Of a stretch of DNA of 64,000 nucleotides, positions 41,436 through 50,143 are shown one piece after another. This stretch comes from Chitinophagaceae bacterium (GTDB lineage: Bacteria; Bacteroidota; Bacteroidia; Chitinophagales; Chitinophagaceae): assembly GCA_947446645.1 (NCBI GenBank), contig CANFHA010000020.1:1-64000 (forward strand), in the 5' to 3' direction. The position numbers were made by a program, and so were the translations under genes. The notes under the pieces were generated by a model. It was given only the letters and a program-made list of their open reading frames with translations. It had not been told where the DNA came from and ran no database searches. Numbering within the stretch: position 1 is the first letter of the stretch; each line of letters begins with the position of its first letter.

Positions 41436-41952
41436 ATGGTGCAATCCGTGAAATCAGATAATGGAACCCGGACAATGTGGACAACGAGGGGGCATAATGG
41501 GGCATTTTTGAACATGACGGGAGTTGCATACCAAATTGATTTTCAATAAACAATATTTTTTCAATAGCCCCATTTGCCCACTTTTTTTATTTTTCAGAGA
41601 GTTGGGCATGTTGGTAAAAGCACAAATTTCCGGTACCGGAAAAAACCGGAAAATTCTGAAAACTAAACCGTTGATATTCAATAACAATGTGGGCAAAAAG
41701 CAATTTTCAGCATACCGGAAAAAAGGCAACTCACGAAACAACTAAATCTATTTAACCTATTTGTCTATGGTGTTCAAATTCACGTTTCCCAACCCCGCAA
41801 AATCCCGCAGAAATCCCGCAATTCAGATTCCAATAAATCATTGAAAACCAATAAAATATACACACAACCTATCCAGAAACAATTTTTTCCGCAAACCCGC
41901 AAAACCACCAATATCAATGGTTACACTTGCAAAGTATACCTCCTTAACTGGA

Positions 41953-43146
41953 TTACTCCAATGCCTTCACCGCGCACCACGCCATCATGCCCATGCCTGT
42001 TTTCAGCGCCTCTTCATCAATATTAAAATGGGCGTTGTGAACAGGGGCAAGGAACTCCTTACCGTCGCGGCTGGTGCCTATGCGGAAGAAGCAGCCGGGT
42101 ATATGCTGGGTGTAGAAGCTAAAGTCTTCTGCTGCCATACGCATATCCAGCTCATGCACTTTAGCCTCGCCTACAAATTCTTTGGCCCATGCTTCGGACC
42201 TGGTAGTTAGCGCGGGATCATTCGCAAGAACGGGATAGCCTACGGGTATTTCCACAATGCCCCTGGCGCCATAGGCCGCGCAGGTCTGCTCCGTAAATTC
42301 TTTGATCCAGCGGTGTGCCTCGTACCGCCACTTTTCATTCATAGTGCGGAAGGTGCCGAGTATCTCCACTTTATCAGGTATAACATTGGTGGCATGTCCG
42401 CCGGCTATCTTTCCAAAGGTGAGTACGGAAGGTATGAGCGGGTTGCCCTTGCGCGATATGATCTGCTGTAGCCCGGAGATAACGAGCGCAGATATAGCTA
42501 TGGGATCAATGGTCTGGTGCGGCATGGCAGCATGGCCCCCAGTGCCCTCTATGGTTATGTATACCTCATCGGCACTGGCCATATAAAGGCCGGGCCTGAA
42601 CCCGGTGTGACCGGCAGGCAATGCGGGGTATACGTGCAGCGCAAAGATGGCTTCAGGCTTCGGATTTTCCAGCACACCCTCTTTTATCATAATGCTGGCA
42701 CCACCGGGATGCTTCTCCTCACCCGGCTGAAAGATGAGCTTTACCGTGCCTTCAAAATTATCGCTGACGTCCTTTAATATCTTAGCCGCACCCAGCAGGC
42801 AGCTGGTATGTACATCGTGTCCGCAGGCATGCATTACACCATCATTCACCGAACGGTAGGGTACATCGTTGGCCTCGTATATGGGCAGTGCGTCCATATC
42901 CGCACGCAGGGCTATGCAACGCTTGCCGGGGTTCTTGCCCTCTATCAGCGCCACTATGCCGGTGCCCGCTATGCTCTGTTGATTGGTGATGCCCCATTCA
43001 GTAAGCTTCTTAGCTACAAAGGCAGCCGTATTGTGCTCATGAAACGACAGCTCAGGATTGGCATGTATATGATGACGTATGGCCTGTACTTCAGAGAAGT
43101 ATTGCTCTGAGCGGCTGAGGATTATGGACTTTAAGTCTTGAGTCAT
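41953..43146 (-). CDS. M20-family amidohydrolase (hippurate/N-acyl-amino-acid hydrolase-like)
   Basis: 397 residues from the ATG at 43146; the frame extends to a TTG at 43203 but that part has no family match. A di-zinc enzyme that removes acyl groups from amino acids. Metal-site motifs: MHACGHDVHTSCLLGAAKIL and FQPGEEKHPGGASIMI (with the catalytic E), then GTGGHAAMPHQTIDPI and the closing AAEDFSFYTQHIPG. The dimerisation domain lies at about 185-300. The protein is cytoplasmic. Which acyl-amino acid it cleaves cannot be told. Confidence 0.93.
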   Translation of the reverse strand: MTQDLKSIILSRSEQYFSEVQAIRHHIHANPELSFHEHNTAAFVAKKLTEWGITNQQSIAGTGIVALIEGKNPGKRCIALRADMDALPIYEANDVPYRSVNDGVMHACGHDVHTSCLLGAAKILKDVSDNFEGTVKLIFQPGEEKHPGGASIMIKEGVLENPKPEAIFALHVYPALPAGHTGFRPGLYMASADEVYITIEGTGGHAAMPHQTIDPIAISALVISGLQQIISRKGNPLIPSVLTFGKIAGGHATNVIPDKVEILGTFRTMNEKWRYEAHRWIKEFTEQTCAAYGARGIVEIPVGYPVLANDPALTTRSEAWAKEFVGEAKVHELDMRMAAEDFSFYTQHIPGCFFRIGTSRDGKEFLAPVHNAHFNIDEEALKTGMGMMAWCAVKALE

Positions 43147-43156
43147 GAGTGTGCGT

Positions 43157-43333
43157 GTCGTAAGTCTGCGAAGTATTAATGGCAAGGTAAGAATCTCTCG
43201 CAAAGGCGCAAAGGCGCAGTCCTCATGTGAGGGTTTAAAGGCCGCAAAGGGGTGACGTAGTGCATATTTTGGTGTAAGATGTATTCTTAAATACTACCAG
43301 ATCAGGAAAGCGCAGTACTCACAGACTTACGAC
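43157..43333. repeat. Imperfect inverted repeats around a 150-bp spacer
   Basis: 43157-43171 is the reverse complement of 43319-43333 with one mismatch. Between them are CGCAAAGG tandem words (43197-43218). The right arm is followed by TTATGACTTATGACT (43340-43354), whose reverse resembles GTCATGAG beside the left arm. It might be a small MITE-like element; no target-site duplication could be defined. Confidence 0.4.
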
Positions 43334-43353
43334 TCACCACTTATGACTTATGA

Positions 43354-43899
43354 CTAATTAGCATGCACCGTAACCATATCGGGAACGATCATAGAGGGGT
43401 TGCCGTATTTTGAATGGGCTTCGCGAAGCATGCCTGCGGCCTGGTCGCGGGTGCGGTAGTCGCCCACCTTTACCCTGAAGCAGGGAGCAATATAGTTGAG
43501 ATAGGCCTGCACCCCGGGATTGGAACGCATAAACTCCGCCCTTACTTTTATAGCCTTATCACGGTCGCTGCCATTATATATCTGCACCCGGAAGCCCTTG
43601 CCCGAATAGATGACCTTGCCATCCCTGTGGCTGGACACGGGAACGAAATGGTGCGGCGCTTCAGCGCCCGGCTCCGGCTTTTCACCAGTAGCAGACGCAG
43701 TGGGTGCAGGGAGTTTTTTGCCTGCCTTAGCATCCCCATTTGGAACAGGAGTGGGGGGAGGCGTAGCCGTAGGATTTTTCTTAAGGAGAACTGCAAGGCG
43801 TGGATCGGAATGCACCACTACATGCCCAAACTGCGCATAAGCACTGCCTGACAAAGACATTGAAAGTAATGCAGCCGCTATATAAACCCTGATGCTCAT
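43354..43899 (-). CDS. SPOR domain periplasmic protein
   Basis: 181 residues. Signal peptide (VYIAAALLSMSLSGSAYAQ, cleaved after about residue 22), a Pro/Ala-rich linker (PTATPPPTPVP, about 45-85), then a SPOR domain at about 95-175: GFRVQIYNGSDRDKAIKVRAEFMRSNPG, FRVKVGDYRTRDQAAGML and NPSMIVPD. SPOR domains bind denuded peptidoglycan at division sites. The protein is short and has no catalytic part. It has its own -7 box 36 bases upstream. Confidence 0.9.
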   Translation of the reverse strand: MSIRVYIAAALLSMSLSGSAYAQFGHVVVHSDPRLAVLLKKNPTATPPPTPVPNGDAKAGKKLPAPTASATGEKPEPGAEAPHHFVPVSSHRDGKVIYSGKGFRVQIYNGSDRDKAIKVRAEFMRSNPGVQAYLNYIAPCFRVKVGDYRTRDQAAGMLREAHSKYGNPSMIVPDMVTVHAN

Positions 43900-43935
43900 T
43901 AATTATTCTTCGTAAGAATAGTTTTTCCTGATGCG

Positions 43936-43943
43936 CAAAATTA
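43936..43943 (-). promoter_or_regulatory. -7 box of the SPOR gene
   Basis: TAATTTTG on the minus strand, exact TAnnTTTG, 36 bases before the ATG at 43899. A 7-bp hairpin (43913-43929, TATTCTT-CGT-AAGAATA) lies in the short leader. Confidence 0.5.
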
Positions 43944-44016
43944 CGCAACGGAAAAACGAGAAACACAAAATATTTTTATGATGCTAAACCAGGAAAAAAT
44001 ATTGTGCCGTGAAGCA

Positions 44017-44691
44017 TTAGTTCCTGCTCTCCTTCATGATCTGTATGCTGGAAGAGCAACCGATACGGGTGGCGCCGGCATCTATCAGCTCCTTTGCAAA
44101 TGCGTAGGTGCGTATGCCGCCAGAGGCTTTTATCCCTATTCTTTTGGGAAGGTGCTCACGCATCAGCTTTACCGCATGCACTGTAGCGCCATTATCAGCA
44201 TAGCCTGTGGAAGTTTTCATGAAATTGATCTCAAAGTTGCCATAGAGCTCACAGCACGATACCAGTTCGCTATCTGTGAGCATACCGCTCTCTACGATCA
44301 CCTTTATCACTTTGCCCTGTGCGTACACGGGGGCCAGGCATGCCGCCATTTCTTCTTCCAGGTACTTCCAGTCGCCGCTTTTCAGTGAACACAGGTTGAT
44401 GACCATATCTACCTCGTCGGCGCCCATATCAAGGGCATTCTCTATTTCCTTTACCTTGATCTCCAGCGTATTGAAACCCAAGGGAAAGCCAATAACCGTT
44501 GCCACCCGCACCCTTGAGCCATCAAGCATTTTCTTTACGTTGGGCACATATTTAGGCGGCACACATACTGCCACAAAGTTTTCCATGGAAGCCTCCACAC
44601 AGAGGCGGTCTACCTCAGCAAGCGTGGTGGCCTGCTTAAGTATAGTATGGTCTATATATGAAGCAATATCAAGGGGCATGAAAAGAGGCAT
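44017..44691 (-). CDS. deoC: Deoxyribose-phosphate aldolase
   Basis: 224 residues. It splits 2-deoxyribose 5-phosphate into acetaldehyde and glyceraldehyde 3-phosphate in deoxynucleoside catabolism. The barrel signature is intact: DHTILKQATTLAEVDRLC, GFPLGFNTLEIKVKEIENA, ADEVDMVIN, VIVESGML, and the Schiff-base lysine in FMKTSTGYADNGAT, with the helper lysine in IGIKASGGIRTYA. Two starts are possible (M1 and M5); the difference is trivial. No other nucleoside-salvage gene is beside it; icd lies 87 bp upstream on the same strand. Confidence 0.95.
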   Translation of the reverse strand: MPLFMPLDIASYIDHTILKQATTLAEVDRLCVEASMENFVAVCVPPKYVPNVKKMLDGSRVRVATVIGFPLGFNTLEIKVKEIENALDMGADEVDMVINLCSLKSGDWKYLEEEMAACLAPVYAQGKVIKVIVESGMLTDSELVSCCELYGNFEINFMKTSTGYADNGATVHAVKLMREHLPKRIGIKASGGIRTYAFAKELIDAGATRIGCSSSIQIMKESRN

Positions 44692-44778
44692 GATGCAAAA
44701 AGCAGGGTAAAATTAATTTTATTTTAATAAACTAATGCATCATTTATAAAAGAAGTAAACTATTACTCATTTGCATCA

Positions 44779-46059
44779 TTAGCTTGTCTTCATATTTTTT
44801 ATTATTTCCAGGGCAAATTCGCTGGTCTTTAGCAGAGTGGCATCGTTCATAAGGTTATAGAAATCTATAGTCACCCGCTTGCGCATGATAGTAGTAGCCA
44901 GCGATTCCTCAATGCATGCAGCAGCTTCGTGCCAGCCCATGTATTCCAGCATCATAACGCCGCTAAGGAGCAGGGAAGACGGGTTCATGGTATTGGTATT
45001 GGCGAAACGCGGTGCAGTGCCGTGAGTAGCCTCAAACACGGCATGGCCGGTGAGGTAGTTGATATTGGCACCCGGCGCTATGCCTATGCCACCCACAGCG
45101 GCAGCCGCAGCATCAGAAATATAGTCGCCATTAAGGTTAAGGGTTGCAACAACCGAATAATCTTTAGGAGAGATGAGTATCTGCTGCAGGAAGTTGTCCG
45201 CTATCACATCATTTACAATGAGCTTACCCTGCGCCTGTGCTTTCTTAAGGCTGGCATTGGCTTCATCTTCGCCCTGGGTTTTCTTGGCGTTTTCCCACTG
45301 GCCCCATGTATATACCTGGTCGCCAAACTCGCGCTCAGCCAGCTCATAACCCCATTGCTTAAAGCCACCCTCAGTATACTTCATAATATTACCCTTGTGC
45401 ACGATGGTAACAGTAGGCAGCTTTTGCTCCAATGCGAATTTTATTGCAGCTCTTACGAGGCGCTCAGATCCTTCTTTTGAAACCGGCTTAATACCAAAAG
45501 CTGAAGATTCGGGGAAACGGATCTTCTTGCCGGCATTTAGCTCGTTAGTAAGGAAATCAAGTAACTTCTTTGCCTCCGGACTGCCCGCGGCAAACTCTAT
45601 GCCGGCATATATGTCTTCCGTGTTTTCGCGGAAGATGACCATGTTCATATTTTCAGGATGCACTACGGGTGAGGGTACACCTTTGTACCACTTTACAGGG
45701 CGCAGGCACACATACAGGTCCAGCTCCTGGCGCATAGCTACATTGAGCGAGCGTATGCCACCACCTACTGGTGTAGTAAGCGGGCCTTTTATAGACACCA
45801 GGTATTCACGGGCTGCAGCCAGCGTTTCTGCGGGCAGCCACTCCCCTGTTTTATTAAATGCTTTCTCTCCAGCTAATATTTCTTTCCATTCGATCTTCCG
45901 CTTGCCACCATATACTTTTTCCACTGCAGCATCCAGTACCTGCCTGCTTGCGTTCCACACATCAGGACCAATGCCATCGCCTTCTATAAACGGGATAACG
46001 GGTTGATCGGGGACGTTCAGCAATCCGTCTTTTCCCATTGTAATCTTCTGATCTGCCAT
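44779..46059 (-). CDS. icd: Isocitrate dehydrogenase, NADP-dependent
   Basis: 426 residues, the homodimeric bacterial type. It oxidises isocitrate to 2-oxoglutarate in the TCA cycle. Motifs: [42 protein letters not shown] (substrate Ser and Arg), [53 protein letters not shown] and the coenzyme loop [11 protein letters not shown]. The lysine/tyrosine pair that marks NADP preference is expected after this loop. TATCTTCG near 46082, one base off consensus, may be the promoter. Confidence 0.96.
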   Translation of the reverse strand: MADQKITMGKDGLLNVPDQPVIPFIEGDGIGPDVWNASRQVLDAAVEKVYGGKRKIEWKEILAGEKAFNKTGEWLPAETLAAAREYLVSIKGPLTTPVGGGIRSLNVAMRQELDLYVCLRPVKWYKGVPSPVVHPENMNMVIFRENTEDIYAGIEFAAGSPEAKKLLDFLTNELNAGKKIRFPESSAFGIKPVSKEGSERLVRAAIKFALEQKLPTVTIVHKGNIMKYTEGGFKQWGYELAEREFGDQVYTWGQWENAKKTQGEDEANASLKKAQAQGKLIVNDVIADNFLQQILISPKDYSVVATLNLNGDYISDAAAAAVGGIGIAPGANINYLTGHAVFEATHGTAPRFANTNTMNPSSLLLSGVMMLEYMGWHEAAACIEESLATTIMRKRVTIDFYNLMNDATLLKTSEFALEIIKNMKTS

Positions 46060-46163
46060 ATTTTTTTGCTTTTGAGGGTGCGAAGATAATTGATAAATGA
46101 TCGCTGAAAAACATATTCTGACTGATTTTACGTACGAATACAGAAAATAAATTTATCTGGCAT

Positions 46164-46171
46164 TATATTTG
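46164..46171 (+). promoter_or_regulatory. -7 box upstream of a small membrane protein gene
   Basis: TATATTTG, exact TAnnTTTG, 91 bases before the ATG at 46263, leaving an untranslated leader of roughly 85 bases. Confidence 0.4.
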
Positions 46172-46262
46172 AGGTACGAAAAAAAATGCCCTAATAGTGT
46201 TAATAAATTGATTGTTTGAGTAGATTTACAAGAGATAGCAATTATATATCACTCAAAAAAGG

Positions 46263-46568
46263 ATGATGGTAAGCAAGTATTGCAAAATATATTTCTTGTT
46301 TTTGACGATGCTGACGGGCACTTTTGCCTATGGGCAATCGGATTCGGTGGCAAATGGCAGTGACACCGTGAAGATGACGGATGCAATACTGCCTGAATCA
46401 GCCTACTCTCTTACGTTACCCGAACACACCAAGACGATCTATAACATTCACTTCTCGGGCGTTATTTTCACTTTGCTGGTGCTCGGCATGGTATACATAA
46501 GCTACAGATACTGGAGAGATAACTGGCGCAAAGAAGATGCGCCTGATACAACCAACAATAATAGCTAG
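46263..46568 (+). CDS. Small membrane protein, unknown function
   Basis: 101 residues. A signal peptide (about 1-24, ending AYGQ) or first membrane helix, a short polar region, then a second helix IHFSGVIFTLLVLGMVYISY and a charged tail RYWRDNWRKED. Two ATGs in a row at 46263 and 46266 are both possible starts. The mature protein would be a small single-span inner-membrane protein with the tail in the cytoplasm. I know no family. The next gene downstream on the same strand is built the same way. Confidence 0.65.
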   Translation: MMVSKYCKIYFLFLTMLTGTFAYGQSDSVANGSDTVKMTDAILPESAYSLTLPEHTKTIYNIHFSGVIFTLLVLGMVYISYRYWRDNWRKEDAPDTTNNNS

Positions 46569-46632
46569 TCGTTACTATCTGCCTTTTTCATAGAAATCAA
46601 CTTCGCCTTTTAGTCCAGGGTTTTCGAACATA

Positions 46633-46640
46633 TATTTTTG
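46633..46640 (+). promoter_or_regulatory. -7 box of the second small membrane protein gene
   Basis: TATTTTTG, exact TAnnTTTG, 43 bases before the ATG at 46684. Confidence 0.45.
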
Positions 46641-46683
46641 ATGGCATTGTTTTTACTCCAGATAAAAACAAACAAACACAAAT

Positions 46684-46986
46684 ATGAAAACCTTAATGAG
46701 AAATATCCGATACAAATTACCTGCTTTACAGCTGGCGTTACTTACCGGTACGACGGCATTTGCCCAGGAAGCAGGTAGCTCCACATCGCAAACGACAGTG
46801 ACACACAATACTACTGCAGTTGCTGACAATGGACAAGCTATGTGGTATATGTCGCCGTGGATATGGGTAGCCGTGGGTGCAGTGGTACTGCTGCTCATAG
46901 TACTTATGGTGAGAGGTGGCAACACCGATAGCCGCCAGGAGGTGACGCGCACCACACGTGTAACAACCGAAGTAAAAAACGATTGA
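46684..46986 (+). CDS. Small membrane protein, unknown function
   Basis: 100 residues. Signal peptide (about 1-28, ending TAFAQ), a Thr/Ser-rich segment, one strong membrane helix (WIWVAVGAVVLLLIVLMVRG, about 58-78) and a Thr/Arg-rich cytoplasmic tail. No recognised domain. It has its own promoter box and is followed by a very stable hairpin, so it is likely a well-expressed single-gene unit. An apparent relative in architecture, not clearly in sequence, is the preceding gene at 46263. Confidence 0.7.
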   Translation: MKTLMRNIRYKLPALQLALLTGTTAFAQEAGSSTSQTTVTHNTTAVADNGQAMWYMSPWIWVAVGAVVLLLIVLMVRGGNTDSRQEVTRTTRVTTEVKND

Positions 46987-46991
46987 CCCCT

Positions 46992-47031
46992 AATAACAGA
47001 TCAGCCCGCAAACGCGGGCTGATCTGTTATT
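46992..47031. terminator. Perfect 18-bp stem between convergent genes
   Basis: 46992-47009 is the exact reverse complement of 47014-47031, loop AAAC, with the GC-rich part (CAGCCCGC) next to the loop and A/T at the base. It lies between a plus-strand gene end (46986) and a minus-strand gene end (47048) and most likely stops transcription from both sides. Confidence 0.8.
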
Positions 47032-47047
47032 GCAATAGCCGTTAATA

Positions 47048-47830
47048 CTATTCTCTGCCCTTCTCCTTTGCCTGAAGCATAGTCATTTCCTTGGCTTTGG
47101 TAAGGAATTCAGACGCAAAGATGAACTGATTCAGCTTTTCATCTTTACTGAAAATGATGTCTTTGTTGGAGCCTTCCCATTGCTTTTTGCCCTGATAGAG
47201 GTATACAATATGATCACCGCTTTCCATAACCGTGTTCATGTCATGGGTATTGATAACTGTGGTTATATTGAACTCGGTAGTGATCTCTTTTACCAGCTTG
47301 TCGATAACAAGCGAGGTTTGCGGATCGAGGCCGGAATTAGGCTCGTCGCAGAAAAGGTATTTCGGATTCTGAACAATGGCCCGTGCCAATGCTACACGCT
47401 TCTTCATACCTCCGCTTATTTCAGCAGGGTATTTGCTATTTGCATCTTTAAGGTTTACCCGGTCCAGTACTTCGTTTACGCGTTTCAGCTTTTCCCCGTG
47501 GTTCATTTGGGTGAACATGTCCAGCGGGAACATTACATTGGCCTCGACCGTCTTACTATCAAACAAGGCACTACCCTGAAAGAGCATGCCGATCTGCTTG
47601 CGCAATTCCTTGAGCTCCTTAATGTCCATTTTTGTAATGTCCCGGCCTTCGAATAAAATCTCCCCTGAGTCTGGCGCATAGAGGCCTATCAGCACTTTCA
47701 TAAAAACGGTTTTGCCACTACCGCTGGTACCAATGATAAGGCTGGTCTTGCCGGGTTCCATCTTCGCGGATACATCCTGCAACACTACCTTGCCATCAAA
47801 ACTCTTCCTTACGTTTTTTACTTCGATCAT
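47048..47830 (-). CDS. ABC transporter ATPase, MlaF/Mkl type
   Basis: 260 residues from the ATG at 47830; an upstream in-frame GTG at 47839 is less likely. Walker A GTSGSGKTV, Q-loop MLFQGSALFDSKTVEANV, signature SGGMKKRVALARAI, Walker B LFCDEPNSGLDP and the switch NTHDMNT are all present. The GSALFDS wording after the Q-loop is typical of ATPases that work with MCE proteins to move phospholipids across the envelope. No MlaE-type permease or MCE protein gene is in the window, so it either pairs with proteins encoded elsewhere or lost its neighbours. Confidence 0.93.
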   Translation of the reverse strand: MIEVKNVRKSFDGKVVLQDVSAKMEPGKTSLIIGTSGSGKTVFMKVLIGLYAPDSGEILFEGRDITKMDIKELKELRKQIGMLFQGSALFDSKTVEANVMFPLDMFTQMNHGEKLKRVNEVLDRVNLKDANSKYPAEISGGMKKRVALARAIVQNPKYLFCDEPNSGLDPQTSLVIDKLVKEITTEFNITTVINTHDMNTVMESGDHIVYLYQGKKQWEGSNKDIIFSKDEKLNQFIFASEFLTKAKEMTMLQAKEKGRE

Positions 47831-47886
47831 ATGCCCCACCCCTGAACGGGTTCTCCTTATTTAGTAACTGTCCTGAATTGGCTCTG

Positions 47887-48312
47887 CTATTCTACAAGAT
47901 CATAGCCAACTACATTTTTTGCAACACTGTCGCCCTTGCTATTCTTAACTGTTATCCGCCCTTCAAAGTCATGCTCCTTGTCGCCTGCATCATTCACATA
48001 TTTTGCATTGAGCTTTACAGTAAGGTCATTTTGCTCATAGGTTTCATCCATGGTATTTGCTACGGAATCAATGATGCAGGCGCTGAGGCGCATGCGAACC
48101 AGCTTATCATTAATAAAAACAAATGCCACGCTGTCATAGTCCTGCACAAAGAGGTAGTTTCCCTTTTCGAGGTCAGACCCGTTTTGTGCAAAAAAAGACC
48201 CGGCATTTATTTCTTTCGGCACCTCGCGAAAAGTACTGAGCTGCAATGCCGGATGATTTTGCCGACAAGAACAAAGTAAAAGCAGGCAGCAAAACGCAGG
48301 TATTGATCTCAT
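47887..48312 (-). CDS. Lipoprotein of unknown function
   Basis: 141 residues. Signal peptide with lipobox LLLCSC (modified cysteine near residue 16). The mature part is a single beta-rich domain (YLFVQDYDSVAFVFINDKLVRMRLS, then LTVKLNAKYVNDAGDKEHDFEGRITVKN). No recognised family. It begins 14 bases after the carboxylase stop on the same strand and so may ride on that transcript, though a functional link is not evident. Confidence 0.7.
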   Translation of the reverse strand: MRSIPAFCCLLLLCSCRQNHPALQLSTFREVPKEINAGSFFAQNGSDLEKGNYLFVQDYDSVAFVFINDKLVRMRLSACIIDSVANTMDETYEQNDLTVKLNAKYVNDAGDKEHDFEGRITVKNSKGDSVAKNVVGYDLVE

Positions 48313-48326
48313 AGCTAACAGCCCGG

Positions 48327-49955
48327 TTACACCTGGAACACGCCCATTTTAAATTCCTTGTTCGTCTGTGCGTGATTTGAGGCATTAATGCCTTCAGAGA
48401 TCACTGAGCGCGTCTCAGCCGGATCTATGATCTCATCTACCCAAAGCCTTGCGGCTGCGTAGTAAGATGAGGTCTGGCTTTCGTAGCGGTCCACAATTTC
48501 TTTGAGCATTGCTTTTTCCTTTTCAGGGTCTATTTCCTCACCCTTTGCCTTCAGAGAAGCTACCTGAATCTGGAGCAATGTTTTCGCAGCCTGCTCACCA
48601 CCCATCACTGCTATCTTAGCATTTGGCCATGCATAAATGAAGCGGGGATCGTATGCCTTGCCACACATAGCATAGTTGCCTGCGCCGTAAGAATTGCCTA
48701 TTATGATCGTAATTTTTGGCACTATTGAGTTAGCAACTGCATTAACCAGCTTTGCGCCATCTTTTATGATGCCGGAATGCTCACTGCGGCTGCCTACCAT
48801 GAAGCCGGTAACATCCTGCAGAAATACGAGTGGTATTTTCTTCTGGTTACAGTTCATAATAAAGCGGGCAGCCTTGTCTGCGCTGTCGTTGTAGATGACA
48901 CCGCCAAGCTGCATTTCACCTTTGCCACTCTTCACAATCTTGCGCTGGTTGGCTACAATACCTACCGCCCAGCCATCTACCCGTGCATAGCCACATACAA
49001 TAGTCTTGCCATAATCTTCTTTAAACTGGTCGAATTCCGAACCGTCAACGATGCACTTGATGACGTCTACTACATCGTATTGCTTATTGTTTTGCGGAGA
49101 TACGAGACCATATATTTCGTTGGCTTCCTTCTTAGGTGCAACGGGCTTTATACGATCGTAGCCCATGCGTGGCTGCTCACCTATCTTGTCCATTATGCGG
49201 CGCACCTGGTCCAGGCACTCCTGCTCGGTATCAAATTTATAATCGGCAATACCGCTTACCTCTGTATGCATTTTAGCGCCACCCAGCGTTTGTATGTCTA
49301 CATCTTCCCCTATGGCTGCCTTTACCAGGTATGGACCTGCAAGGAAAATGGAGCCGTTACCTTCCACCATCAGCGTCTCATCGCTCATGATGGGCAGGTA
49401 AGCACCGCCTGCTACACAACTACCCATCACAGCAGCTATCTGCGTAATGCCCATTGCGCTCATCTGCGCATTGTTGCGGAATATGCGGCCGAAGTGCTCC
49501 TTATCCGGGAATATCTCATCCTGCATAGGCAGGTATACGCCTGCGCTATCTACTATATAAATTACCGGCAGGTGGTTCTCCATAGCGATCTCCTGCATGC
49601 GCAAGTTCTTCTTGCCCGTGATGGGGAACCATGCACCCGCCTTTACTGTATTATCATTTGCAACGATGACGCACTGGCGACCGTGTACATAACCAAGACC
49701 CGCAACAGTGCCGCCGGCAGGGCAGCCACCATGTTCCTTATACATCTCATAGCCCACAAACGCACCTATCTCCGTAAACACACTGCCTTTGTCTATGAGA
49801 TATTGAATACGCTCACGCGGGCTCATTTTACCTTTCTCGCGGGCTTTGTCCATTGCCTTTTTGCCCCCGCCCATGCTTATTACGCCATGTCGTTGTTTCA
49901 TCTGGCTTACAGCCAGCCGCATAGCATCATCATTTTTGTTGAATTCCAGGTCCAT
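48327..49955 (-). CDS. Acyl-CoA carboxylase, carboxyltransferase (beta) subunit
   Basis: 542 residues. The biotin-dependent carboxyltransferase subunit that moves CO2 from carboxybiotin to an acyl-CoA (propionyl-, methylcrotonyl- or geranyl-type). Both carboxyltransferase halves are visible: KGKMSPRERIQYLIDKGS, CVAGGAYLPIMSDE and GGAKMHTEVSGIADY in the first; PLVFLQDVTGFMVGSRSEHSGIIKDGAKLV, GNSYGAGNYAMCGKAYDPRF and WPNAKIAVMGGEQAA in the second. The wording around GFMVGSRSEHSG is nearest to methylcrotonyl-CoA carboxylases. The biotin carboxylase subunit is not in the window. A promoter box ends five bases before the ATG. Confidence 0.92.
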   Translation of the reverse strand: MDLEFNKNDDAMRLAVSQMKQRHGVISMGGGKKAMDKAREKGKMSPRERIQYLIDKGSVFTEIGAFVGYEMYKEHGGCPAGGTVAGLGYVHGRQCVIVANDNTVKAGAWFPITGKKNLRMQEIAMENHLPVIYIVDSAGVYLPMQDEIFPDKEHFGRIFRNNAQMSAMGITQIAAVMGSCVAGGAYLPIMSDETLMVEGNGSIFLAGPYLVKAAIGEDVDIQTLGGAKMHTEVSGIADYKFDTEQECLDQVRRIMDKIGEQPRMGYDRIKPVAPKKEANEIYGLVSPQNNKQYDVVDVIKCIVDGSEFDQFKEDYGKTIVCGYARVDGWAVGIVANQRKIVKSGKGEMQLGGVIYNDSADKAARFIMNCNQKKIPLVFLQDVTGFMVGSRSEHSGIIKDGAKLVNAVANSIVPKITIIIGNSYGAGNYAMCGKAYDPRFIYAWPNAKIAVMGGEQAAKTLLQIQVASLKAKGEEIDPEKEKAMLKEIVDRYESQTSSYYAAARLWVDEIIDPAETRSVISEGINASNHAQTNKEFKMGVFQV

Positions 49956-49960
49956 AAGAA

Positions 49961-49968
49961 CAAAAATA
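49961..49968 (-). promoter_or_regulatory. -7 box abutting the carboxylase start
   Basis: TATTTTTG on the minus strand, exact TAnnTTTG, ending five bases before the ATG at 49955; the message would have almost no leader. Confidence 0.5.
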
Positions 49969-50131
49969 GCTTTTAATTGATAATTTAACCTACCGCCGTA
50001 CTAAAGCCCGTGGCATTTTGTATAATAAATGTCGCGTCTACACATATACAATTCTACAAACTTATGAAGCCGGATTGGTAAGCTAGCAATTATACCCAAT
50101 CTGGCCAATTCTCCGGCGAAGTTTCGCGTGC

Positions 50132-50139
50132 TATATTTG
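50132..50139 (+). promoter_or_regulatory. -7 box abutting the pth start
   Basis: TATATTTG, exact TAnnTTTG, ending four bases before the ATG at 50144. The start of transcription should fall at or within a few bases of the start codon. Confidence 0.5.
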
Positions 50140-50143
50140 CAAC

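Larger units (their letters stand above)
40943..41952. other. Repeat-rich intergenic spacer, no convincing gene
   Basis: About 1 kb between two gene ends. Short frames occur on both strands but none has family features. Contents: an 11-bp perfect inverted repeat (40944-40954 with 41009-41019); degenerate GCCTGCCGAAGTA and TTGTCATCCTCA...GCCGAAGTA words (41133-41153, 41356-41381); a copy of the repeat also found at 553-581; at least five ACCGGAAA words between 41287 and 41720; GGGGCATTTT/GTGGCATAA words; and AAACCACCAATAT at 41902-41914, shared with 1027-1039. Base composition and words match the spacer at 141-1134. Confidence 0.6.

Noticed and set aside
41314..41950. Several 60-100 codon frames in the second spacer
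   Set aside because: All overlap repeat words, contradict each other in frame and strand, and have no domain or signal features.
43197..43218. CGCAAAGG tandem words as a possible CRISPR array
   Set aside because: Only about two short units without spacers of regular length and without cas genes in the window.
48777..49976. 399-codon plus-strand frame opposite the carboxylase gene
   Set aside because: A long shadow frame of a highly conserved minus-strand gene; its own translation is Cys/His/Tyr-rich without any family pattern.
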